A program made the position numbers and the translations under genes. The notes under the pieces are model-generated. The model did not search any database. It was given only the letters and a program-made list of their open reading frames with translations, and was not told where the DNA came from. Below, piece after piece: positions 1 to 5,704 of a stretch of DNA of 7,793 nucleotides. Source of the DNA: Bryobacterales bacterium. GTDB taxonomy: Bacteria; Acidobacteriota; Terriglobia; Bryobacterales; Bryobacteraceae. Every line of letters starts with the position of its first letter. Positions within the stretch are counted from its first letter, which is position 1. The stretch covers positions 1 to 7,793 of the forward strand of contig DOZZ01000138.1 of the NCBI GenBank assembly GCA_003517725.1, written 5' to 3'.

Positions 1-59
1 GGCGATGGTTCTATTTCGGCCGCGCCGCCATCCACCGCGAATGTTACTCTAGGAACGCC

Positions 60-551
60 GTGGACCTTAATCTCGACACCCTCAAACAGGACATGCTGGG
101 GCACCTGGAGCACTCCGAGTTTGCCGTGTTTCGCAGCGAAGCGGGCGGGCTCGACACCTTGCCCACCGTGCTGTGGGACGTGGAGCGCTACCCCGACTAC
201 CAGATGTTTCTGGAGACGGCGCGCAAATCGGGCGCCAAGATGATCCTGTTCGCCTCGCGCGAATTCAGTAAAGAAGAGCTGGACGAGCTGAAGGAGCAGT
301 TGGCAGAGATCGACCTGCCGCGCGACGAGCGGCGCGCCCTTGAGCGCCAGTTGCAAGAGCTGCGGATCCATGACGGGACTACGTGCGAGATCGAGCTGGG
401 CTTTGCGCACCAATCCTGGATGTATGTGTACAGCGCGCAGCCGGACTGGTACGAACAGTTTCAGGACCTGAGCGAAGAGATCGCCGGCCACCTGCCGCTC
501 GACGACGAGCCGGAAGGCGGCAATCTGGGCGGCTTCTACTCCAACAATTGA
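60..551 (+). CDS. Acidic hypothetical protein upstream of recJ
   Basis: I do not recognise this 163-residue protein and assign no function. It is strongly acidic. Residues about 68-102 (from EFSKEELDELKEQL to ERQLQELRI) are rich in Glu, Arg and Leu and should form a helical hairpin or short coiled coil. Before it lies a compact part with VLWDVERYPDYQMF and a hydrophobic strand (AKMILFAS). After it comes an aromatic stretch (SWMYVYSAQPDWYEQF), then a Gly/Asp-rich tail. No signal peptide or membrane segment is visible, so it is probably cytoplasmic. The chosen start is GTG at 60, with AGGA at 51-54 five bases upstream. The same frame stays open to the left edge of the window, so a start further upstream cannot be excluded. 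Its stop overlaps the recJ start by four bases, which implies co-expression with recJ. Codon use matches its neighbours, so it looks like a genuine gene. Confidence 0.8.
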   Translation: MDLNLDTLKQDMLGHLEHSEFAVFRSEAGGLDTLPTVLWDVERYPDYQMFLETARKSGAKMILFASREFSKEELDELKEQLAEIDLPRDERRALERQLQELRIHDGTTCEIELGFAHQSWMYVYSAQPDWYEQFQDLSEEIAGHLPLDDEPEGGNLGGFYSNN

Positions 552-2251
552 GCCAAGCGCGCTGGGTCTTCCCGCATCCGGACGCAGGCGCCGCGGCTTT
601 GGCGCAGGCGCTCGGCGTGGCGGTTCCGGTGGCGCAGATTCTCATCGCGCGTGGATATCGCGAACCGGATAACGCCCGCCGCTTTCTTGATCCGCGGCTT
701 AGCGACCTGGGCGATCCGCTGCAACTGCGCGACATGGACGTGGCGCTCGAACGCCTGCTGCGCGCCATCGCGACGGGTGAGAAGATTCAGATCCACGGCG
801 ATTACGACGTGGACGGCACGACCTCCACCGTGGTGTTGAAGCGGGCTATCGAATTGGCCGGCGGCACGGTCAGCTATCGCATCCCTAACCGCTTTCAAGA
901 CGGCTATGGCATGCACAGCAGCACCGTGGATCAAGCCGCCGCGGAAGGCGTTTCGCTGATTATCAGCGTCGATACCGGCATTCGCGCCGGCGCCGTGGTG
1001 GAGCACGCGCGCAGCCGCGGCATCGACGTGATCGTGACCGACCATCATCTGCCGGAGAGCAGCCTGCCGGCCGCGCTGGCCGTGGTCAACCCGAATCGCG
1101 CGGACTGCGGTTACCCCGAGAAGACGCTGTGCGGCGTGGGGGTCGCGTTCAAGCTGGTACAGGCGCTGCTGGCCACGCTGCCGTGGCCGCCCGAGAAGCT
1201 GGAGCGCGTGCTGGAATCGTTCTTAAAACTGGTCGCGATCGGGACCGTGGCCGATGTAGTGCCGCTGACCGGCGAGAACCGCATCATCGTGCGGCATGGG
1301 CTGCGCGGTTTGGCCCACGTGAAAAACGCCGGGCTGCGCGCGCTGATGGAGGTCGCGGGCATCAAGGCCGGCGCGCCCACCGCCGGGCAGGTGGCGTTTC
1401 GCATCGCGCCGCGCATCAACGCCGCCGGACGCATGGCCGATGCGGGCGAAGTGGTGGAGCTGTTTCTGACCGCGGATGCCGCGCGGGCCAAAGAGATCGC
1501 CGCGCGCTTGCACGCCTGGAACGCCGAGCGCCAGGGCGAAGAAGCCCGCATTGTGGACGAGGTGCTGGCCGCCTGCGTCGCGGCGCCGGTCGGCGATAGC
1601 GATGGCGGCCTGGTGTTTTGCGCGGAGGGCTGGCACCGCGGCGTCCTGGGCATTGTGGCCAGCCGCTTAGTGGAGCGCTACTGGCGGCCCGTCTTTGTAC
1701 TGAGCAGTGAAAACGGCCTCACGCGCGGCTCCGGCCGTAGCGTGCGCGGTTTCGAACTACTGGACGCGCTCGAAAGCATGCGCGATCTGTTCGTACAGCA
1801 CGGCGGTCATAGCTTCGCCGCGGGCGTCACGCTGGAAACGCCGCGCGTGCCGGAGTTTCGCCAGCGCTTCAACGCCTATGCCGCGAACCGCTGGCCCGCG
1901 GAGCAGCGCCAGCGCTGCCTGCGCATCGACGCCGAACTGAGAGTTCACGACGTCAACGACGCGATGTTTCAGGATCTGCGGAGGCTGGAACCGTTTGGCA
2001 TGGGCAACCCCGAACCGTTGTTCGCGCTGCGCGGCGCGGAAATCGCCAGCTTCCAACTCATGAAGGAGAAACACGTGCGCATCGCGGCGCGCGTGGACGG
2101 CCGGACGCTTTTTCTGCGCGGCTTTAACCTGGCGGCGCGCGCGGAGGAGATGGCGGTGGGCCGGCGCCTCGACGTCGCCTTTAATATTTGCGCCGACGAC
2201 TATGCAGGAGGCTGGCGCGCCATCGTCAAAGAAGTGCGCGCGGCGTGTTGA
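548..2251 (+). CDS. recJ: Single-stranded-DNA-specific exonuclease RecJ
   Basis: RecJ degrades single-stranded DNA 5' to 3' in RecF-pathway recombination, mismatch repair and base excision repair. It is a cytoplasmic, Mn/Mg-dependent DHH phosphoesterase. From the TTG at 548 it has 567 residues, the usual bacterial RecJ length. Visible motifs in order: HGDYDVDG (83-90, motif I metal-binding Asp residues), VDTGI (141-145), TDHH (164-167, the DHH signature), CGVGVAFK (195-202), IGTVADVVPL (D236, motif IV), RINAAGRM, then the DHHA1 domain with GWHRGVLGIVASRL and GGHSFAAGV (419-427). The C-terminal part has LEPFGMGNPEP, typical of the RecJ OB-like domain. The frame is open upstream to 383, but that part overlaps the previous gene. 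TTG 548 keeps the conserved N-terminal Trp (ARWVFPHP) and gives a 4-base overlap, whereas the next in-frame GTG (617) would remove it. All expected catalytic residues are present, so it is probably active. Confidence 0.95.
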   Translation: MSQARWVFPHPDAGAAALAQALGVAVPVAQILIARGYREPDNARRFLDPRLSDLGDPLQLRDMDVALERLLRAIATGEKIQIHGDYDVDGTTSTVVLKRAIELAGGTVSYRIPNRFQDGYGMHSSTVDQAAAEGVSLIISVDTGIRAGAVVEHARSRGIDVIVTDHHLPESSLPAALAVVNPNRADCGYPEKTLCGVGVAFKLVQALLATLPWPPEKLERVLESFLKLVAIGTVADVVPLTGENRIIVRHGLRGLAHVKNAGLRALMEVAGIKAGAPTAGQVAFRIAPRINAAGRMADAGEVVELFLTADAARAKEIAARLHAWNAERQGEEARIVDEVLAACVAAPVGDSDGGLVFCAEGWHRGVLGIVASRLVERYWRPVFVLSSENGLTRGSGRSVRGFELLDALESMRDLFVQHGGHSFAAGVTLETPRVPEFRQRFNAYAANRWPAEQRQRCLRIDAELRVHDVNDAMFQDLRRLEPFGMGNPEPLFALRGAEIASFQLMKEKHVRIAARVDGRTLFLRGFNLAARAEEMAVGRRLDVAFNICADDYAGGWRAIVKEVRAAC

Positions 2252-2280
2252 AAAGCGTATGCCCGCCGAACCAGGTCAGC

Positions 2281-2323
2281 TCCGGTTTTGACCCCCTTTT
2301 GTAAAGGGCGGGAACCAACCGGA
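2281..2323. other. Nested stem-loop
   Basis: TCCGGTT (2281-2287) pairs perfectly with AACCGGA (2317-2323). Inside it, CCCTTT (2294-2299) pairs with AAAGGG (2303-2308) around a three-base loop. The two-tier hairpin lies near the left end of the 165-bp element, about 30 bases after the recJ stop. It could stabilise the 3' end of the recJ transcript or be part of a repeat unit. It lacks a following T-run, so it is not called as an intrinsic terminator. Confidence 0.5.
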
Positions 2324-2342
2324 CGCCTTTAGGAGTCACCCT

Positions 2343-2356
2343 GCGGCTTGCGCCGC
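2343..2356. other. Short GC-rich hairpin
   Basis: GCGGC (2343-2347) and GCCGC (2352-2356) form a 5-bp stem with a four-base loop. Flanking AGTC (2334-2337) and GACT (2361-2364) can pair outside it with mismatches between. In a GC-rich genome a stem this short can occur by chance. It is listed because it sits centrally between two stronger hairpins in the same intergenic element. Confidence 0.3.
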
Positions 2357-2393
2357 CTGAGACTACACACCAGCGCCTCTTGAGCGAGTCCCC

Positions 2394-2422
2394 TCATTTT
2401 TGAAGCGTTGGATCAAAAATGA
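2394..2422. other. Perfect 10-bp AT-rich stem-loop
   Basis: TCATTTTTGA (2394-2403) and TCAAAAATGA (2413-2422) are exact reverse complements separated by nine bases. The stem abuts the right terminal inverted repeat of the 165-bp element. It is AT-rich and not followed by a T-run on either strand, so it does not look like a rho-independent terminator. The shape would suit a protein-binding palindrome, or the inner part of a repeat or insertion-sequence end. Confidence 0.5.
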
Positions 2423-2502
2423 AGAGCTGACCTGGCCCAGCAAACACGCATTCATTCTAGCAAGAAGGTGGCCAAGCGCACGGCGCGCGCCGACGGCAGT
2501 TG

Positions 2503-2529
2503 TTGGCAAGCTCGTTATTTTAATAAGAT
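2503..2529 (+). promoter_or_regulatory. Candidate sigma-70-type promoter for the asnB operon
   Basis: TTGGCA at 2503-2508 matches the -35 consensus at five of six positions. TAAGAT at 2524-2529 matches the -10 consensus at four of six, with a short 15-base spacer. The patch around it (about 2515-2536) is clearly more AT-rich than the rest of the window and lies about 50 bases ahead of the first gene of the operon. A weak 6-bp stem with one G-T pair (2538-2543 / 2552-2557) would fall in the leader. This is a prediction from consensus only; the spacing is suboptimal and the host's sigma preferences are unknown. Confidence 0.3.
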
Positions 2530-2582
2530 TGAAAATACGCGGCTGCTGCCTGCCGTGCATAGCCGGGTAGAACTGAACGATC

Positions 2583-4511
2583 ATGTGCGGCATAGCGGGT
2601 TTTGTCTCGCGCCATCTCGACGTCAACGCCCGCTCCGTGGTGGGCCGCATGACCGCTGCCATCGCCCATCGCGGGCCCGATGCCGACGGCTTCTACGTGG
2701 ACGCGCAGGCGGCTCTGGGACATCGGCGCTTGAGCATCATCGACGTGGCCGGCGGCCAGCAGCCGATGTTCGACGAGAGCGGCGACCGCGCCATCATCTA
2801 TAACGGCGAGATCTACAACCACGCCGATCTGCGCCCGGAACTCGAAGCCGCCGGGCACATTTACCGCACGCACTGCGACACCGAGACCATCGTGCACGCG
2901 TACGAGCAGTGGGGCGCGGCGTGCGTCGAGCGCTTTCGCGGCATGTTCGCGTTCGCGCTGTGGGATCGCGCCCAAGGCGAGCTCTTCTGTGCACGCGACC
3001 GTCTCGGCATCAAGCCGTTTTACTACGCGTACGTGGACGGCCAGCTGGTGTTCGGGTCGGAGATCAAAGCCCTGCTGCAGTTTCCGGGCATCTCGGCGCG
3101 CCTCGAAGAATCGCTGCTGCCCGAATATCTGGCGTTCGGATACACCAGCGGCGATCGCACGCTGTTCGCCGGGATACGCAAGCTGATGCCGGGACACGTG
3201 CTGCATTTCCGGCCGGGCGCCGAGCCCGTCATCCGGCAGTATTGGGAAGTGCCGGCGGACGGCCCGGTGGAGCGCGGCGAGGAAGAGACGCTGCGCCAGG
3301 TGCGCTCGCGTTTGGAGGAAGCGGTAAGGACGCGGCTGATGAGCGATGTGCCGCTGGGGGTCTTCCTGAGCGGCGGCGTGGATTCGAGTGTCATCGCGGC
3401 TTTAATGCAGCGCATGGTCGCCGAGAAGGTGAAGACCTTTTCGGTGGGCTATCAGGAAGAGCGCTACAGCGAGCTGAGCTACGCGCGCGCCGTCGCCGAA
3501 CGGCTCGGCACCGATCATCACGAGGTCACGGTGGGGCGCGAGGAGTTCTTCCAGACCCTGCCCAAGCTGATCTGGCACGAAGACGAACCCATCGCGTGGC
3601 CCTCCAGCGTGGCGCTCTACTTTGTTTCGGAGCTGGCGTCGCGCACCGTGAAAGTGGTGCTCACCGGCGAGGGCAGCGATGAGCTGTTTGGCGGCTATGG
3701 ACGCTACGGGTACCAGCTCTTCAATCAGCGCTGGGCCGGGCGTTACAGCATGGTGCCGGAGCCAGTGCGCGCCATGGTTCGCCGTCAGATCGCGAGCTCG
3801 TCGCTGTTGTCGGGCGACGCGCGGCGCAAGCTGCGGCATACTTTTCTAGGCCGCACCGGCGATCTGCAGTCGCTGTATCTGGACAATTTCTATGGCTCGT
3901 TTCCGGCCGAAGACGCGGTTCGCGCTTTCCAGTTAGGCGAGCCCCAGCGGGCCTACGAGAACTACATGCGCTACTGGGATGCGGTGCCGCAGCTGCCGTA
4001 TCTGGAGCGCATGTTGTGGGCCGACAAGAAGACCTACCTGGTGGAGCTGCTGATGAAGCAGGACCAGATGAGCATGGCGGCGTCGATCGAAAGCCGCGTG
4101 CCGTTTCTGGACCATCCTTTCGTCGAGTTCTCGACCACCATTGCGCCGGAGTGGAAGATCCGGCGGGGGCAGGGTAAATATATTCTGAAAAAGGCCGTGG
4201 AAGATCTGCTGCCGCGCGATATTATCTACCGCAAGAAGATGGGTTTCCCCACGCCGCTCAAAGCCTGGCTCGGCGGCCCCGCCGCTCGGGATATTTTTAC
4301 GCTTCTCGAAAAGCCCGACGGGCTGCTCGCCCAGTACTGCGACCGCAGCTATCTGCGAACGCTGCTGGCGCGGCATCAGCAAGGCGCCGAAGATGCCACG
4401 GACCGCATCTGGAACCTGCTCAATCTGCAACTGTGGGGCGAGATCTTCCTGAACGGCGGCGGGGAAAGCGTGCGCGAAGGCATGCTGCCGGTCGCCAGTT
4501 CGGCCGCATGA
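2583..4511 (+). CDS. asnB: Glutamine-dependent asparagine synthetase-type amidotransferase (exopolysaccharide-associated type)
   Basis: This is a 642-residue class II amidotransferase. The N-terminal domain releases ammonia from glutamine and the C-terminal domain activates a carboxylate with ATP and amidates it. The start is fixed by MCGIAGF, since Cys2 becomes the N-terminal nucleophile. Glutaminase motifs: HRRLSIID (47-54), YNGEIYNH (73-80) and CDTET (98-102). Synthetase motifs: the ATP pyrophosphate loop SGGVDSS (263-269), LTGEGSDELFGGY (360-372), ESRVPFLDH (503-511) and a later Lys-rich YRKKMGFPTP. No key residue appears missing. It is longer than E. coli AsnB (554 aa) and resembles the amidotransferases found in exosortase/polysaccharide loci. 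Followed by glycosyltransferases, it may amidate a sugar acid or another precursor of the surface glycan rather than only supply asparagine. That role is inferred, and plain asparagine synthetase remains possible. No strong ribosome-binding site is visible. Its stop overlaps the next start (ATGA). Confidence 0.92.
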   Translation: MCGIAGFVSRHLDVNARSVVGRMTAAIAHRGPDADGFYVDAQAALGHRRLSIIDVAGGQQPMFDESGDRAIIYNGEIYNHADLRPELEAAGHIYRTHCDTETIVHAYEQWGAACVERFRGMFAFALWDRAQGELFCARDRLGIKPFYYAYVDGQLVFGSEIKALLQFPGISARLEESLLPEYLAFGYTSGDRTLFAGIRKLMPGHVLHFRPGAEPVIRQYWEVPADGPVERGEEETLRQVRSRLEEAVRTRLMSDVPLGVFLSGGVDSSVIAALMQRMVAEKVKTFSVGYQEERYSELSYARAVAERLGTDHHEVTVGREEFFQTLPKLIWHEDEPIAWPSSVALYFVSELASRTVKVVLTGEGSDELFGGYGRYGYQLFNQRWAGRYSMVPEPVRAMVRRQIASSSLLSGDARRKLRHTFLGRTGDLQSLYLDNFYGSFPAEDAVRAFQLGEPQRAYENYMRYWDAVPQLPYLERMLWADKKTYLVELLMKQDQMSMAASIESRVPFLDHPFVEFSTTIAPEWKIRRGQGKYILKKAVEDLLPRDIIYRKKMGFPTPLKAWLGGPAARDIFTLLEKPDGLLAQYCDRSYLRTLLARHQQGAEDATDRIWNLLNLQLWGEIFLNGGGESVREGMLPVASSAA

Positions 4512-5701
4512 AAATTCTCTGGGTCAAAACAGATTTTCTGCACCCGACCAACCGCGGCGGCCAGATTCGCACGCTCGAAATGCTGCGGCGTCTGCACGCG
4601 CGCAATGAAGTGCACTATGTCGCGTACCACGATCCGGCGGACAGCGAGGGCCTGGCGCGTGCCTCGGAATACGCGACGCGCGTAGTGCCGGTCACGCGGC
4701 CTATTCCAGCCCGCGGGACATTGAAATTTTGGAAGCAATTAACGGTGAACGCAGTGTCGCGTCTGCCGCTGGCTGTGGGGCGCTATGAATCGGACGCCAT
4801 GAAACAGACTGTCGCGGCGCTGGCCAAAGCTGAGAACTATGACGCCGTGGTGTGCGATTTTCTTTCCTCCGCGCCCAATATGCCGGACTTGAGCAAGACC
4901 GTGATCTTCCAGCACAACGTGGAGTCGGTGATCTGGCAACGCCACGCGGAACACGCGGCCGACCCGCTGCGCCGCGCCTACTTCCGCAACCAGGCGGCGC
5001 GCATGCTGCGCTGCGAGCGCGAGTACTGCCGCGCGGCGGCGGGCGTCATCGCGGTGTCGGAGCAGGATGCCGAAGTCTTCCGCAAACTTTTCGGGATCGA
5101 GCACGTCACGGCGGTTCCGACCGGCGTCGATACGGAGTATTTCGAGCGGCCGGGGGCCAGCAGCGCCATGGGCGACATTGTCTTTTGCGGCGCCATGGAC
5201 TGGCTGCCCAACGTGGACGGCATCGGTTGGTTTGCGGCCCACGTGCTGCCTCGAATCCGGCAGCGCCGCCCGGCGTGCCAGGTGACGCTGGCCGGCCGCT
5301 CGCCCGCGCCGGAAGTGCGGGCACTGGCGCGCGACCCTCTGATCCAGGTAACCGGAACGGTTCCCGACATTCGGCCTTTTCTATGGGGCTCTCAAATTGC
5401 TATCGTTCCGCTGCGCATCGGCGGCGGCACGCGCCTGAAGATCTACGAAGCCATGGCCGCGGGCGTGCCGGTGGTCTCGACGTCGGTGGGCGCCGAGGGT
5501 CTCGACGTCACCCACGGCGTCAATATTCTGCTGGCCGACACGGCCGAGGCTTTCGCCGTCGCGTGCCTGCTGCTGCTCGAACAGCCCGACGTTCACCAGC
5601 GCATCGCCGTTGCCGCGCGCGAACTGGTGACGTCGCGCTTCTCCTGGGAAAAAGTGACACAGTGCTTCGAACATATTCTGCAGTCCACGTGTGTCGCTTA
5701 A
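4508..5701 (+). CDS. Glycosyltransferase family 4 (GT-B fold)
   Basis: This is a 397-residue cytoplasmic or membrane-peripheral glycosyltransferase that would transfer a sugar from a nucleotide-sugar donor to a growing lipid-linked or surface glycan. The N-terminal acceptor domain begins MKILWVKTDF and has the Gly-rich RGGQIRT loop (17-22) and a QHNVES motif (135-140). The linker and C-terminal donor domain show AVSEQDAEVF (182-191), VPTGVDTEYF (203-212) and the nucleotide-sugar-binding segment GGGTRLKIYEAMAAG (305-319), with Glu314 as the conserved donor-binding glutamate. The first Glu of the classical E-x7-E motif is replaced by Gly306, as in many GT4 members with a GGGTRLKI segment. It resembles the sugar transferases associated with PEP-CTERM/exosortase loci, a memory-based comparison. 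ATG 4508 is chosen because it overlaps the asnB stop as ATGA; the frame is open upstream only inside asnB. There is no Shine-Dalgarno sequence, which suits translational coupling. Donor and acceptor sugars cannot be told from sequence. Confidence 0.88.
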   Translation: MKILWVKTDFLHPTNRGGQIRTLEMLRRLHARNEVHYVAYHDPADSEGLARASEYATRVVPVTRPIPARGTLKFWKQLTVNAVSRLPLAVGRYESDAMKQTVAALAKAENYDAVVCDFLSSAPNMPDLSKTVIFQHNVESVIWQRHAEHAADPLRRAYFRNQAARMLRCEREYCRAAAGVIAVSEQDAEVFRKLFGIEHVTAVPTGVDTEYFERPGASSAMGDIVFCGAMDWLPNVDGIGWFAAHVLPRIRQRRPACQVTLAGRSPAPEVRALARDPLIQVTGTVPDIRPFLWGSQIAIVPLRIGGGTRLKIYEAMAAGVPVVSTSVGAEGLDVTHGVNILLADTAEAFAVACLLLLEQPDVHQRIAVAARELVTSRFSWEKVTQCFEHILQSTCVA

Positions 5702-5704
5702 TTT

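Larger units (their letters stand above)
2271..2435. repeat. 165-bp element with perfect 12-bp terminal inverted repeats (MITE/REP-like)
   Basis: CCAGGTCAGCTC at 2271-2282 is the exact reverse complement of GAGCTGACCTGG at 2424-2435. The similarity continues imperfectly inward: TTTTGA at 2286-2291 on the left corresponds to TCAAAA at 2413-2418 on the right, offset by two bases. Another TTTTGA lies at 2398-2403. The interior holds further stem-loops. No open reading frame for a transposase fits inside and I see no target-site duplication flanking it. The structure fits a small non-autonomous mobile repeat, a REP-type palindromic unit, or joined ends of a deleted insertion sequence. The repeated TTTTGA next to the ends is reminiscent of IS21-type multiple terminal repeats, but that link is a guess. 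The inverted repeat is seen directly; its mobile nature is inferred. Confidence 0.55.
2252..2582. other. Intergenic region between recJ and the polysaccharide operon
   Basis: This is a 331-base stretch with no convincing coding region. Short open frames here on either strand run into asnB in a wrong frame or lack recognisable protein character. The left half (2271-2435) is an inverted-repeat-bounded element with several stem-loops. The right half (2436-2582) is plain apart from an AT-rich patch at about 2515-2536 that could be the asnB promoter. I see no classical intrinsic terminator for recJ: none of the stems is followed by a run of T. Confidence 0.75.

Noticed and set aside
2..52. C-terminal tail of an upstream gene ending at TAG 50-52
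   Set aside because: The frame is open to the edge and ends at that stop, but about 16 codons without motifs cannot be told from chance.
1111..1653. Long open frames on the minus strand opposite recJ (and similar ones opposite asnB and the glycosyltransferase genes)
   Set aside because: They mirror strongly supported + strand genes, are Arg/Ala/Ser-rich without recognisable motifs, and are expected by chance in GC-rich coding DNA.
2281..2323. Intrinsic terminator for recJ
   Set aside because: The hairpin is good but there is no T-run after it on either strand; the same holds for the 2394-2422 stem.
2271..2435. CRISPR array or attachment site
   Set aside because: There is one inverted pair only, no regularly spaced direct repeats, and no integrase or tRNA gene nearby.
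2363..2662. 99-codon minus-strand open frame across the intergenic element and the asnB start
   Set aside because: It runs through both the hairpin region and conserved asnB coding sequence, has no recognisable motif, and its composition looks like translated non-coding DNA.
2468..2803. 111-codon + strand open frame starting before asnB
   Set aside because: Most of it is asnB read in another frame and the Arg-rich remainder has no family resemblance.
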